Positions 1-11,948 of a DNA stretch of 64,000 nt are shown one piece after another (the first letter of the stretch is position 1; every line of letters begins with the position of its first letter). The stretch is from Paracraurococcus ruber. GTDB lineage: Bacteria; Pseudomonadota; Alphaproteobacteria; Acetobacterales; Acetobacteraceae. Position numbers and translations under genes: made by a program. The notes beneath the pieces are model-generated. The model worked only from the letters and a program-made list of their open reading frames with translations, was not told the origin of the DNA and did no database searches. The stretch is taken from positions 1 to 64,000 of the forward strand of contig NZ_SMOA01000003.1 in assembly GCF_004353985.1 (NCBI RefSeq). The letters run 5' to 3'.

Positions 1-218
1 CGGCGATCGGCCGCGGCGCGCAGTCCCAGGTCTTCGGCGGCATGAACCTGAACGCCGCCACCGGGCGCGACAGCACCGCGCAGCAGCAGGTGCTGACCAT
101 GGGCGGCGCCGCCGGCCGCGGCGCCCGCAACCAGGTGCTCGGCGGCCACAACCTCAACGCCGCCACCGGCAAGGGGTCCTTCGCCGACCAGCAGGTCGTC
201 ACCATCGGCGCGCAGTGA
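1..218 (+). CDS. Secreted repeat protein, 3' end only
   Basis: The window opens inside this gene; the reading frame begins at base 3 and ends at TGA 216-218. About 71 residues are visible and consist of two copies of a ~35-residue repeat containing Q-V-x-G-G-x-N-L-N-A-A-T-G and then Q-Q-V-x-T. The regular Q/N spacing recalls curlin-like repeats, but no curli secretion gene is visible. The next gene carries a divergent version of the same repeat, so the two are probably paralogues exported together. Function is unknown; the extracellular location is inferred from the signal peptides of its neighbours. Confidence 0.7.
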   Translation, partial: AIGRGAQSQVFGGMNLNAATGRDSTAQQQVLTMGGAAGRGARNQVLGGHNLNAATGKGSFADQQVVTIGAQ

Positions 219-292
219 GCGCCAGCCCCAGGCGTCCCGGCCCCACCTGAGGGCGCCGGGACGCCCCGACGCGCAACCAGGAGGACTGCGTC

Positions 293-727
293 ATGATGCG
301 TTCCATGCTCGCCGCCGCCGCGCTCGCGCTCTGCACCGCGCTGCCCGCGACGGCGCAGGACCTGGGCGGCGTGCGGCTGCGCGGGCCGGAGGCGGTGCTG
401 GACCGGGTCGAGAGCTTCGACCGCGGTGGCTGCCGCCTGTCCCAGACCAGCGTCAGCCTGGGCGTCAACAAGGCGATCGGCACCGACAGCCGCGCCCGCC
501 AGCAGGTCGCCACCGATGCCGGCGGCGGCTGCCGGCCGCTGGTCAGCACCCAGGCGGCGGTGGGGGTGAACCTGTCGATCGGCCGCCGCGCCCAGGTCGA
601 GCAGTCGGTCGAGGCCAGCGGCCCGGCCGGGCTGCTGGCCACCAACACCCTGGCGCGCGGCGTCAACGTCGCCGCCGGCGCCCGCAGCGCCGCCAGCCAG
701 CGCGTGCTAGCGCAGACCGTGCGGTGA
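293..727 (+). CDS. Secreted Q/N-repeat protein
   Basis: 144 residues. The first ~22 form a classical signal peptide ending A-T-A-Q, preceded by an AGGAGG ribosome site. The mature part holds three degenerate ~35-residue units with the core G-V-N-x-x-x-G-x-x-(S/A)-x-x-x-Q-x-V, related to the repeats in the gene upstream. Two cysteines (in G-G-C-R) recur about 34 residues apart, matching the repeat period. No enzymatic motif is seen. It may be a periplasmic or surface fibre component; this is inference from repeat style only. Confidence 0.75.
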   Translation: MMRSMLAAAALALCTALPATAQDLGGVRLRGPEAVLDRVESFDRGGCRLSQTSVSLGVNKAIGTDSRARQQVATDAGGGCRPLVSTQAAVGVNLSIGRRAQVEQSVEASGPAGLLATNTLARGVNVAAGARSAASQRVLAQTVR

Positions 728-805
728 GCCCTTCCGTCCCGGCGCCGCGCCCGGGACGGAGCAATTCCCGTCCGCCGTGCTTTGCCTGTCGGAGAGGAGC
801 CCGCC

Positions 806-1147
806 ATGACCCGCCTCCTGCCATTCGCCGCGCTGGCCCTGGCCTGTAGCCTGCTGCCCGCCCGCGCGGAGACGCTGCGCTGCCAGTCGGTGAACGGGAA
901 CGTCACCTGCGCCGGATCCGGCGCGGCCAGCTGCCAGCGGGTGGATGGCCGCACGGTCTGCACCTCCGGCCAGGGCGGCATCGTGCAGGAATTCGGCGGC
1001 CGTCCCGATGCCGAGGCAGCGCGCCGGCTTGCCGAGCGCAGGCTGCGCATCGAACGCCAGGGACCGGCCGGTGCCCTGACGCTGGAGCGAGAGGGCGGTC
1101 GGCTGCGCCTGCGCACGGACCGGCTCGACCTCGATGTCGACGACTGA
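806..1147 (+). CDS. Small secreted protein
   Basis: 113 residues starting at ATG 806, chosen over an in-frame TTG at 782 because GGAGAGGAG lies just upstream and the ATG begins directly with a signal peptide (cleavage near A-R-A-E). The mature part has four cysteines in the first half, in C-Q-S-V-N-G-N-V-T-C and C-Q-R-V-D-G-R-T-V-C, an internal duplication likely forming two disulphides. The acidic tail is charged. It lacks the Q-Q-Q-V repeat of its neighbours but shares their size, export signal and direction. Function unknown. Confidence 0.7.
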   Translation: MTRLLPFAALALACSLLPARAETLRCQSVNGNVTCAGSGAASCQRVDGRTVCTSGQGGIVQEFGGRPDAEAARRLAERRLRIERQGPAGALTLEREGGRLRLRTDRLDLDVDD

Positions 1148-1403
1148 TACCGGCGCAGGAGTCCTGACGTCTGCGCGCCTGTATCGCGCGCCGGGTTGGT
1201 GTGGCGGCTGCGCGCCAAACCCAATGATGATGCCGATCAGCACTCATGCTTGCCGGTGTGACGCCGCCCGCGACGAAGCGTCGGCGCCCCGTCGCGGGCC
1301 CCACTTCTCCGGCACCAGGAAGCACGGCGGGTGTGGCCCGCGCCACAGCGCGGCGATGCGCCGGGCGGCAGGCTGCCGCCACATCGCAGCAAGGAGGCCC
1401 GTC

Positions 1404-1982
1404 ATGACCCGCCGACTGATCCCCGTCTTGGCACTGCTCGCCACCGTCGTGCTGCCCGCCGCTGCGCTGGCGCAGGACAGCGGCGGGCTCGACCTCTCGC
1501 CGCAGGCGCTGGCGGTGGGTGGCCCGCGCGGCCTGGCGCGGCCCTTGCCCTTCGTCTTTCCCGGCATCACCGCCGGCGACCTGCAGGCCGGCCCGACGCC
1601 GGCGGAGCGGCGGCAGCAGCACCAGCAGCGGATCGCCAAGCTGCGCGGCGATGCCGGGTTCTTGGAAGGCTTCGCCTTCGGCCAGCCGCGGGCGGCCAGC
1701 CGCCAGCCGCCGCCCCCGCCGCCCGAACCATCCATCGGCGCCATCATCTTCGACCAGCGCACCCGGGTGGTGAACCGCTTCGAGGCGCCGGTCGCGGTCA
1801 CCACCGGCAGCAACAACGTGGTGCAGCTGCAGGGCGCGGGCGGGCAGGGACCCACCGCCCAGCAGCAGGTAGTGACCACCGGCGGCCGCACGCTGCGCAA
1901 CGGCGGCGGCGCGGTGAACGTCATCGGCGGCGACGGGTCCATCGTGCAATCGACGCCGGCTGGCGCATCACGGCCGCGTTGA
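1404..1982 (+). CDS. Secreted protein with C-terminal repeat
   Basis: 192 residues from ATG 1404, preceded by AAGGAGG; the frame is open further upstream but without a ribosome site. A signal peptide ends at A-L-A-Q-D. A central Pro-rich stretch (six prolines) separates a helical N-terminal half, with several Gln/His residues, from a C-terminal region with T-A-Q-Q-Q-V-V-T-T-G-G, the motif of the first protein in this cluster. The link suggests the four genes serve one exported structure. No known family was recognised. Confidence 0.7.
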   Translation: MTRRLIPVLALLATVVLPAAALAQDSGGLDLSPQALAVGGPRGLARPLPFVFPGITAGDLQAGPTPAERRQQHQQRIAKLRGDAGFLEGFAFGQPRAASRQPPPPPPEPSIGAIIFDQRTRVVNRFEAPVAVTTGSNNVVQLQGAGGQGPTAQQQVVTTGGRTLRNGGGAVNVIGGDGSIVQSTPAGASRPR

Positions 1983-2015
1983 CGCCCGCAGCGGATCACG
2001 CCCGGGGCCAGACTA

Positions 2016-2053
2016 GAGCGGCTTGCGCGCTCTTCTGAACGCGCAAGCCGCTC
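2016..2053. terminator. Hairpin between convergent genes
   Basis: A perfect 14-bp stem (2016-2029 with 2040-2053) around a 10-base loop. It sits between the rightward secreted-protein cluster and the end of leftward kdpE and could terminate transcription from both sides, although no T-run follows. Confidence 0.6.
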
Positions 2054-2115
2054 CATCCTATTGATTGCAGATCTGATTCATGCGTCCGGGCGTTCACGCC
2101 CTCCCGCGTTTCGCT

Positions 2116-2814
2116 CTAGTCCGTTCCGAAGCGGTAGCCCACGCCCGGCTCGGTCCGGATGAGGTGCGCGGCCGGGCCCAGCTTCTGCCGGAGATGACCG
2201 ACATAGACGCGGAGATATTGCGCGTCCTCGACATGCGCGGGGCCCCAGACGGCGGTCAGCAACTGGCGCTGCGTCACCACGCGGCCATCGCCGCCTCGGA
2301 CCAGCGCGGCAAGCAGGTCCCATTCGCGCGGCGTCAGCTTCAGCGGTTCGCCGCCATCGACCCGCGCCGTCCTGCGGCCGAAATCCATCTCCAGCGGACC
2401 GATCCGGGCCACGCTGTCCGCCGCCGGCGCGGCGGCCGCGCCGGCGCGCCGAAGCGCGGCGCGGATGCGCGCGAGCAATTCGCCGAGCGCGAAAGGCTTC
2501 TCCACATAGTCATCCGCGCCGGCATCGAGGGCGGCGACCTTCTCGGCTTCCTGGTCGCGCGCCGAGAGCACGAGCACGGGAACGGCGGTGAAGCCGCGCA
2601 GCTTCGGGATCGCCGCCTTCCCGTCGCCATCCGGCAGGCCGAGATCGAGCAGCACCAGGGCCGGTGCCCGTTCGGCTGCCAGGCGGAGGCCTTCCGCGAT
2701 GGTCGCCGCCCGCAGCGGGGCATAGCCCGCCGCCTCCAGCGCCGGGCCGAGGAAGCGGTGGATCTGCGGCTCGTCATCGACGACGAGGATGCGGGGCGGG
2801 TGCAGGGTGCTCAT
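2116..2814 (-). CDS. kdpE: KdpE response regulator
   Basis: 232 residues: receiver domain with the acidic pair D13-D14 and phospho-acceptor D57 in L-L-D-L-G-L-P-D-G-D-G, then an OmpR-type winged helix ending G-V-G-Y-R-F. Its ATG overlaps the stop of kdpD (ATGA at 2811-2814), so the pair is translationally coupled. In the Kdp system it activates the K+-ATPase operon when K+ is limiting or turgor drops. The structural genes lie across the divergent region at 5.5 kb instead of upstream in one operon. Confidence 0.95.
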   Translation of the reverse strand: MSTLHPPRILVVDDEPQIHRFLGPALEAAGYAPLRAATIAEGLRLAAERAPALVLLDLGLPDGDGKAAIPKLRGFTAVPVLVLSARDQEAEKVAALDAGADDYVEKPFALGELLARIRAALRRAGAAAAPAADSVARIGPLEMDFGRRTARVDGGEPLKLTPREWDLLAALVRGGDGRVVTQRQLLTAVWGPAHVEDAQYLRVYVGHLRQKLGPAAHLIRTEPGVGYRFGTD

Positions 2815-5471
2815 GCGTCCGGAAACCGCACCAGCATCCGCGTCCCGCGGCCCGTTGGCGTCGCCGGGCTTTCCGCCGCGATGCGCCCGCCCATGGCCTG
2901 GACGAGGCCGCGGCAGATCGCCAGCCCCAGCCCGGAGCCGGCCGCCACACGGTCGGTGCGGGTGGCGCGGAAGAAGGGGTCGAAGACGCGATGCAGGTCG
3001 CCGCGCGGGATGCCGGGCCCGTCATCCTCCACCGCGATCAGCACTTCCGGCCCGTCCCGCCCGATGCGGGCCCGGACCTCGCCGTGCGGGGCGGAGAATT
3101 TCAGCGCGTTGTCGAGCAGGTTCGCCAGCACCTGGTCGAGCAGGGCCGGGTCGAGGCGCGGCGCGATGGGGCGGGGACCGAGATCGAGCGACACCTGCCG
3201 CCCATGGACGCGGGCGGCGCGGGCGGCAGCGGTCTCCAGCGCCTCGGCCAGGTCCACCGGCTCCCGCCGCGGCGTGATCTGCCGGTTCTCGATCCGCACC
3301 ATGTCGAGGATGTTGGCGATCCAGCGCGACAGTCGCGCGGTCTCCTCCTCGGCCGTTGCCAGCAGGTCGGCGCGGGTCGCTTCCGACAGGGCGGGGCCGG
3401 AGGCGCGGAGGGTGGCGATGGCGCCGCGGATGGAGGTGAGCGGCGTCTTCAGGTCGTGGCCGAGCGAGGTGAGGAGCGCGGTGCGCAACGCCTCGGTCTC
3501 CGCCCGCGCCTCGCCATGGGCCCGTTCCTCCATGAGCTCGGCTCGCTCGAGCGCGATGGTGGCCTGGTCGAGCAGCGCGAGCAGCGCCCGGCTGGCCTCC
3601 GCATCGGGGATGCCGCCGGCGTCCGGCAGGCGCAGGCCGACGAGGCCCGCCAGCCCGCGCGCCGTGCGCATCGGGCGGAATTGCCAGGCGACCGAGGGCA
3701 GCGTGTCCGTGCCGCGCCCGGCCATGCGCCGGTTGGCGGCCGCCCAGCGCGCCGCGGCCATGCTCGCCTCGTCCGGCTCGGCGTCCAGCGGCACGCAGGC
3801 GCGCACCACCGGCTCCGGCGCCGCCTCCCCCGGCAGCGGCGGCAGGAGCAGCAGCACGCAGGCGGGTCCGCCGGCGAGCCGCCTGGCTTCCTCGGCGATG
3901 GCCTGCACCAGGTCGCCCTTGTCGCCCGCCGCGCCGAGCCGCCGGCTGAACTCGACCAGCCGTCGCAGGCCGGCGACGCGTGCCTGCGCCGCCCGCACCG
4001 ACCGCCCCAGGCCGCCGGTGGTGCCAGCCAGCAGCAGGGCGACGAGGGCGAAGACCACCACGCCCACCACATCCTGCGGCCCGGCGATGGTCAGGGTGTA
4101 GCGCGGCGGCAGGAACAGGAAATTCCAGGCCAGGAACGACAGAGTGGCCGCCAGCCCGCCCTGCACCGGCCCGAATCCAACGGCGGCCGCGACGATCGGC
4201 ACCAGGTAGAGCATGCCGAGCGCGCCGTCCGGCACCACGCCATCGAAGCCGAGGCCGACCGCCGTCGCCGCCGCGACCAGCGCCGGTGTCGCCGCCCAGC
4301 CGGCCCAGGCAGGCAACCCGCGGCGTTCAGGCGGCAGGGAGCGCGGCGCGCCCGCCGGCTCGGGCACCAGGTGCAGGGTGAACTCCGTCGCCCGGCGCAG
4401 CAGCACCGCCGACAGCGTCCGCCCGGTGACCCGGCGCCACCATCCCGGCCGGCCACGACCGATGACGAGACGGGTGACGTTGCGCATCCGCGCCTGCCGC
4501 AGGATGGTGGCGGGCAGGTCGCTGGCGACCACGGTCTCGGTCTCGGCGCCCAGCGCCTCGGCGAGGCGGAGAGCATGGCCCGGACTGCCGGCGGGATCCG
4601 CCGTCGGCTGCTCGACATGCAGCGCGACGAGCGGCGCCTTCAGCGAGTCCGCGATGCGACGGGCTTCCCGCAGGACGATCTCGGCCGAGGGGTCGGCCCC
4701 GACCAGCGCCATCACCCGGTCCGCCGTGGGCCAGGGGCCGGCGATGGCATTCGCCCGCATATAGCCAGTGACGTCGGCATCCACCCGCTCCGCCGTCCGG
4801 CGCAGTGCCATTTCCCGCAGCGCCGCCAGGTTGCCCTCGCGGAAGAAGCCGCGCAGTGCGCGGTTCGCCTGGTCTGGCCGGTAGATGCGGCCTTGGCGCA
4901 TGCGTTCGATGAGCTCGGCGGGCGGGATGTCGATCAGCTCGACCGCATCGGCCTCGGCCAGCACCCGGTCGGGCACCGTCTCCGTCACGCGCACGCCGGT
5001 GATCCGGGCCACCACCTCCGACAGGCTTTCGAGATGCTGGACATTCATCGTGGTCCAGACCTCGATGCCGGCCTCTCGCAGCTCCTCGACATCCTGCCAG
5101 CGCTTCGGGTGGCGGCTGCCGGGCGCGTTGCTATGGGCCAGCTCGTCGAGCAGAAGGATGCCCGGCCGCCGCGCCAGCGCGCCATCCAGGTCGAATTCCT
5201 CCAATTCCTGGCCGCGATAGGCGAGGCGAGAGCGCGGCAGGATCGGCAGGTCGCCGATCGCCGCCTGCGTCTCGACCCGGCCATGGGTCTCGACGATGCC
5301 GACCAGCACATCGGTGCCGCCTGCCAGGCGGCGTCGCGCCTCCGCCAGCATCTCCATCGTCTTGCCCACGCCCGGGGCGGCGCCGAGGAACACCTTCAGC
5401 CGGCCGCGCCCTTCCCGGCGCGCGAGCGTGAGCAGGGCATCCGGGTCGGGGCGGTCGGGTGGCGCCGTCAT
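2811..5471 (-). CDS. kdpD: KdpD sensor histidine kinase
   Basis: 886 residues from ATG 5471. The N-terminal KdpD domain has a Walker-type F-L-G-A-A-P-G-V-G-K-T near residue 25, followed by a universal-stress-like domain, a cluster of four membrane segments near residues 390-500, a GAF-like region, a HisKA box S-L-G-H-D-L-K-T-P-L-T-S (His near 671) and a HATPase with D-N-A-L-K-F-S. It senses K+/ionic strength and phosphorylates KdpE. The frame stays open far upstream through the antisense of kdpFAB, but the homology begins at this ATG. The ribosome site is weak. Confidence 0.95.
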   Translation of the reverse strand: MTAPPDRPDPDALLTLARREGRGRLKVFLGAAPGVGKTMEMLAEARRRLAGGTDVLVGIVETHGRVETQAAIGDLPILPRSRLAYRGQELEEFDLDGALARRPGILLLDELAHSNAPGSRHPKRWQDVEELREAGIEVWTTMNVQHLESLSEVVARITGVRVTETVPDRVLAEADAVELIDIPPAELIERMRQGRIYRPDQANRALRGFFREGNLAALREMALRRTAERVDADVTGYMRANAIAGPWPTADRVMALVGADPSAEIVLREARRIADSLKAPLVALHVEQPTADPAGSPGHALRLAEALGAETETVVASDLPATILRQARMRNVTRLVIGRGRPGWWRRVTGRTLSAVLLRRATEFTLHLVPEPAGAPRSLPPERRGLPAWAGWAATPALVAAATAVGLGFDGVVPDGALGMLYLVPIVAAAVGFGPVQGGLAATLSFLAWNFLFLPPRYTLTIAGPQDVVGVVVFALVALLLAGTTGGLGRSVRAAQARVAGLRRLVEFSRRLGAAGDKGDLVQAIAEEARRLAGGPACVLLLLPPLPGEAAPEPVVRACVPLDAEPDEASMAAARWAAANRRMAGRGTDTLPSVAWQFRPMRTARGLAGLVGLRLPDAGGIPDAEASRALLALLDQATIALERAELMEERAHGEARAETEALRTALLTSLGHDLKTPLTSIRGAIATLRASGPALSEATRADLLATAEEETARLSRWIANILDMVRIENRQITPRREPVDLAEALETAAARAARVHGRQVSLDLGPRPIAPRLDPALLDQVLANLLDNALKFSAPHGEVRARIGRDGPEVLIAVEDDGPGIPRGDLHRVFDPFFRATRTDRVAAGSGLGLAICRGLVQAMGGRIAAESPATPTGRGTRMLVRFPDA

Positions 5472-5509
5472 GGAGGTCCGATAGCAGGACCGATGCGCCG
5501 CCGCTCGCG

Positions 5510-5564
5510 TCTTTACGCGGTCTTTATGCCCGCCGCCCGGTTCACGGATGGAGCCTTTACGCGC
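5510..5564. promoter_or_regulatory. Candidate KdpE operator
   Basis: In the kdpD-kdpF divergent gap, two adjacent 11-bp direct repeats (TCTTTACGCGG at 5510 and TCTTTATGCCC at 5521) are followed by CCTTTACGCGC at 5554. The TTTA(C/T) cores start at 5512, 5523 and 5556, i.e. 11 and 33 bases apart and on one helix face. OmpR-family regulators, including KdpE, bind T-rich direct repeats of this kind. Assignment is by position and pattern. A 6-bp hairpin (5566-5581) follows. Confidence 0.5.
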
Positions 5565-5606
5565 CCCGGGCCTACGCCCGGTCCGACCGCATGATCGGAG
5601 CTGTGC

Positions 5607-5690
5607 GTGGTTGACGTTCTCCTGCTGGCGCTCGGCGTCGGCCTGTTCGGCCTGATGGCCGCCTATGTCGCCGGCTGCGGGCGGGTGTGA
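5607..5690 (+). CDS. Small membrane protein at head of kdp operon
   Basis: 27 residues starting at GTG 5607, with CGGAG seven bases upstream. One hydrophobic helix (L-L-L-A-L-G-V-G-L-F-G-L) is followed by A-A-Y-V-A-G-C-G-R-V. Comparable tiny ORFs with a helix and a C-terminal R-G-C-type motif are often seen just before kdpF in proteobacteria. It ends 5 bases before kdpF. Probably a single-span inner-membrane protein of the Kdp unit; role unknown. Confidence 0.6.
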   Translation: MVDVLLLALGVGLFGLMAAYVAGCGRV

Positions 5691-5695
5691 CCGCC

Positions 5696-5782
5696 ATGGC
5701 CGAGCTGATCCTTGGCGGTCTCGTGACCGCCGGTCTCCTCCTTTACCTGCTGTGGGCGCTGCTGCGTCCCGAGGACCTCTGA
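5696..5782 (+). CDS. kdpF: KdpF, small subunit of K+-transporting ATPase
   Basis: 28 residues with one membrane helix ([19 protein letters not shown]) and the typical L-L-R-P-E-D/E-L ending of KdpF. KdpF stabilises the KdpABC complex. It ends four bases before the kdpA start, as expected for one operon. Confidence 0.85.
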   Translation: MAELILGGLVTAGLLLYLLWALLRPEDL

Positions 5783-5786
5783 TCCC

Positions 5787-7484
5787 ATGACCCTGATCGG
5801 CTGGGCGCAGATCGCGCTCGTGCTCGCCGCCGTCGTGGCGGCCGCCATCCCGCTGGCGCGCTACATCGCGGCCGTCGCGGCGGGCCGCGTCACCTTCCTC
5901 GCGCCGCTCGAGCGGGCGATCTACGCGGCAGGCGGCGTCGATCCGGCGCGCGGCATGGGCTGGCAAGCCTACACGCTGGCGATGCTGGCGGCGAATGCGA
6001 TCGGCTTCCTGATCCTGTATGCGCAGTTGCGGCTGCAGGGGCTGTTGCCGTTGAATCCGCAGGGCTTCGACGGGCTTTCGCCCTGGCTCGCCTTCAACAC
6101 CGCGGTGAGCTTCACCACCAACACGAACTGGCAGGCCTATAGCGGCGAGGCGGCGATGAGCTACCTGAGCCAGATGTGGGGCCTGGCGGTCCACAACTTC
6201 ACTTCCGCAGCCACCGGCATCGCGCTGGCGCTGGCCGTGGCGCGCGCCTTCGCGGCGGGCGGGCTGAAGGATCTCGGCAATTTCTGGGCGGATTTCGTCC
6301 GGATGGCGCTTTACGTGCTGCTGCCGCTGGCCGTGCTGGTGGGGCTCGTCTTCGTGGCCATGGGCATGCCGCAGACCCTCGCCCCCTATGCCGAGGCGAC
6401 GACGCTGGAAGGCGCGACGCAGACCATCCCGCTCGGCCCAGCCGCCTTCCAGATCGCCATCAAGCATCTGGGCACCAACGGCGGCGGCTTCTTCGGCGTC
6501 AACTCTCTGCATCCATTCGAGGGACCTTCGGCGCTGGCGACGGCGCTGCAGACCTGGTGCCAGGCGGTCATTCCCTTCGCCCTGGCGCTGGCTTTCGGCC
6601 ACATCGTCCGCGATCCCCGGCAGGGCCGCGCGCTGGTGGCGGTGATGCTGACCTATGTCGTCGTCGCCACGGCGATCGTCTACGCCGCCGAAGCCGGGGG
6701 CAACCCGCTGCATCTCGCCCTCGGCGTCGACCCCGCCATGGGGAACATGGAAGGCAAGGATCTCCGCTTCGGCCAGGCCCTGGTCGCCCTGTTCACCGCC
6801 ACCACCACGGGCGCGTCCTGCGGCGCCGTGAACGCCATGTTCGACAGCTTCACGCCGCTCGGCGGCATGATCCCGCTGTTCCTGATCCAGCTTGGCGAGG
6901 TGCTGCCGGGTGGTGTCGGCTCGGGGCTCTATGGCATGCTGGTCTTCGCCCTGCTCGCGGTCTTCGTGGCGGGGCTGATGGTCGGGCGCACGCCGGAATA
7001 CCTCGGCAAGAAGGTGCAGGCGCGGGAGGTGAAGCTGGCGATGCTCGCCGTGCTCGTCCTGCCGGCCGCGATCCTCGGCTTCACGGCGGTGGCGCTGGTG
7101 CTGCCCGCGGCGATCGCCTCGATCCAGGACCAGGGGCCGCATGGGCTGACGGAAACGCTCTATGCCTACACCTCGGCCGCCGGCAACAACGGCTCGGCCT
7201 TCGGTGGGCTGACCGCCGACACGCCCTGGCTGAACGTGACGCTCGGCATCGCCATGCTGCTCGGCCGCTTCGCCTATGTCGTCCCGGTGATGGCGCTGGC
7301 TGGCTCGCTCGCCGCCAAGCCGAAGCTCGCCGCCTCCGCCGGCACCTTCCCGACGCATGGGCCGCTCTTCATCGGCCTGCTGATCGGCGTGATCCTCATC
7401 CTTGGCGGGCTGCAGTTCATGCCCGCCCTCGCCCTCGGCCCGGTCGCTGAGCATTTCGTGCTCGCCGCCGGCAAGACCTTCTAG
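5787..7484 (+). CDS. kdpA: K+-transporting ATPase subunit A
   Basis: 565 residues, the usual KdpA length, strongly hydrophobic with about ten membrane segments. It is the K+-binding, channel-like subunit of the KdpFABC pump. Selectivity-filter regions are visible as [31 protein letters not shown] and [10 protein letters not shown]. The start follows kdpF by four bases. The gap to kdpB is widened by a duplicated 60-bp unit, unusual for this operon. Confidence 0.97.
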   Translation: MTLIGWAQIALVLAAVVAAAIPLARYIAAVAAGRVTFLAPLERAIYAAGGVDPARGMGWQAYTLAMLAANAIGFLILYAQLRLQGLLPLNPQGFDGLSPWLAFNTAVSFTTNTNWQAYSGEAAMSYLSQMWGLAVHNFTSAATGIALALAVARAFAAGGLKDLGNFWADFVRMALYVLLPLAVLVGLVFVAMGMPQTLAPYAEATTLEGATQTIPLGPAAFQIAIKHLGTNGGGFFGVNSLHPFEGPSALATALQTWCQAVIPFALALAFGHIVRDPRQGRALVAVMLTYVVVATAIVYAAEAGGNPLHLALGVDPAMGNMEGKDLRFGQALVALFTATTTGASCGAVNAMFDSFTPLGGMIPLFLIQLGEVLPGGVGSGLYGMLVFALLAVFVAGLMVGRTPEYLGKKVQAREVKLAMLAVLVLPAAILGFTAVALVLPAAIASIQDQGPHGLTETLYAYTSAAGNNGSAFGGLTADTPWLNVTLGIAMLLGRFAYVVPVMALAGSLAAKPKLAASAGTFPTHGPLFIGLLIGVILILGGLQFMPALALGPVAEHFVLAAGKTF

Positions 7485-7602
7485 CCGCCCGATGACCGAC
7501 GCGCCGCAGGCGCACAGGTCTGAATCGGCCGGCCCTTGCTCCAGCCGCCCGATGACCGACGCGCCGCAGGCGCACTGGTCTGGATCGAACGGCATTTCCT
7601 TC
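7483..7602. repeat. Tandem 60-bp duplication between kdpA and kdpB
   Basis: Two head-to-tail 60-bp units, 7483-7542 and 7543-7602. The first 32 bases (starting AGCCGCCCGATGACCGACGC) are identical; the remainder matches with several changes. Each unit contains the small palindrome GCGCCGCAGGCGC. The unit pushes the kdpB start 132 bases from the kdpA stop. It resembles a small mobile or regulatory intergenic unit, possibly an mRNA hairpin. Confidence 0.85.
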
Positions 7603-7616
7603 TGAGGCAGCGCAAG

Positions 7617-9713
<2,097 letters not shown>

Positions 9714-9715
9714 CC

Positions 9716-10303
9716 ATGATCGCCATTCTCCGCCCCGCCTTCGCGGTGGTCGCACTGCTCACCCTGTTCCTCGGCCTCGCGGTGCCGGTCGGCTTCACCG
9801 GCCTCGCCGGCCTGGCCTTCCCGACCCAGGCTGGCGGCAGCCTGGTGCAGCGCGACGGCAAGGTGATCGGCTCCGCGCTCATCGGCCAGGAATTCGCCGG
9901 GGCGCGCTACTTCCAGCCGCGCCCCTCGGCGACCACCGAACCGGATCCGGCGACGCCGGGCGCGACCCGGCCGGCGCCCTACAACGCGGCTGCCTCCGCC
10001 GCGTCGCAGCTCGGCCCCACCTCGGGGGGGCTGCTGGAGGCGGTGCAGGCGCGCGTCGCGGCGTTCGGGGGCGGCCCGGTGCCTGCGGATGCCGCAACCG
10101 CGTCCGGCTCTGGCCTCGACCCGCATATCAGCCCGGACAATGCGGCACGGCAGATCCGCCGGGTCGCCGAGGCCCGCGGCCTGCCGGAGGCGCGCGTGGC
10201 GCAACTCGTCGCCCAGCAGACGGAAGGCCGCGAGCTCGGCCTGTTCGGCGAGCCGCGGGTCAATGTGCTGCGGCTGAACCTGGCGCTCGATGCGCTGCGG
10301 TAG
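9716..10303 (+). CDS. kdpC: K+-transporting ATPase subunit C
   Basis: 195 residues with a single N-terminal membrane anchor, then the KdpC periplasmic/assembly domain (G-S-A-L-I-G-Q-E-F, F-Q-P-R-P-S, D-P-H-I-S-P-D-N-A). It stabilises the KdpFABC complex. The usual Y-N-A-A-x-S-x-x-S-Q-L-G-P-T segment is present. Last gene of the unit; a strong hairpin follows. Confidence 0.95.
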   Translation: MIAILRPAFAVVALLTLFLGLAVPVGFTGLAGLAFPTQAGGSLVQRDGKVIGSALIGQEFAGARYFQPRPSATTEPDPATPGATRPAPYNAAASAASQLGPTSGGLLEAVQARVAAFGGGPVPADAATASGSGLDPHISPDNAARQIRRVAEARGLPEARVAQLVAQQTEGRELGLFGEPRVNVLRLNLALDALR

Positions 10304-10317
10304 GGCGGCGCAGGCGG

Positions 10318-10350
10318 GCGGCGTCGGCGGCAGGCGGCCGCCGACGCCGC
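10318..10350. terminator. Bidirectional hairpin kdpC / asd
   Basis: A perfect 13-bp G+C stem (10318-10330 with 10338-10350) and 7-base loop in the 52-base gap between the convergent kdpC and asd stops. It can serve both transcripts. Confidence 0.7.
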
Positions 10351-10355
10351 GGCTG

Positions 10356-11354
<999 letters not shown>

Positions 11355-11948
11355 GACACCCTTTCCTCATATGGGGGATGGGCCGTTTAGCCTGTCGATC
11401 ACGCGATCGCCACCATTCCTTGGCCATGGCAGCCCTGCGGCGGGGGCCGGACGGCCAGGGCGGTCTGCCCCTTCAGCCGACGCCGCAGGCGGCTCCGGGC
11501 CATCGATTGCGCGCCGAGTTCGGGTCGCGTCGCAAGCCACCCTGGCAGATCCGCCGGTCACCATGCGTGCGCGTCCGGTCCACGGCCCGCCACCCACCCG
11601 GACACGGTCCTTGTGCCGCCGCGGTGCTTCAGCGGCGGGCCTGGGGCGGCGGAGCGTGACATGGATGGTGCCGTGCAGGATCCGGATCCGCGGCGGGGTC
11701 TGTTCCTGGCCAGGTTCGGGCGCCGCCATCATCGATGCGCCTGCCGGGCGTTCGTCCTGGCACCAGGCGGCCGCTGTTCGATCACATCGTTCCCGCCGCC
11801 CGCGCGGCCGGCATGAAACGAGACCGCCACCCGATGCCGGGCGGCCCCGTCGTGCCGGAACGGCAGGAACGCCGCGGGGGAGGCCGCATCCATCCGACAG
11901 GCGACGGCCTGGCGCGGCCTACGCGCTGCGGCGGACGCGCCGCCCGCC
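11355..11948. other. Gene-free stretch upstream of asd
   Basis: About 590 bases holding the asd promoter side. Short frames exist on both strands, but none has a ribosome site plus a recognisable product. I see no RNA gene here. Confidence 0.5.

Noticed and set aside
2080-5594. Long rightward open frames opposite kdpE-kdpD
   Set aside because: They are shadows of the kinase and regulator genes; Arg/Gly/Gln-rich translations without domains.
7402-7605. Small protein reading through the 60-bp repeat
   Set aside because: It overlaps the kdpA end in another frame, has no ribosome site, and the repeated peptide merely follows the DNA duplication.
11355-11948. Small genes in the gap upstream of asd
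   Set aside because: Frames on both strands give Pro/Arg-rich products without ribosome sites or motifs.
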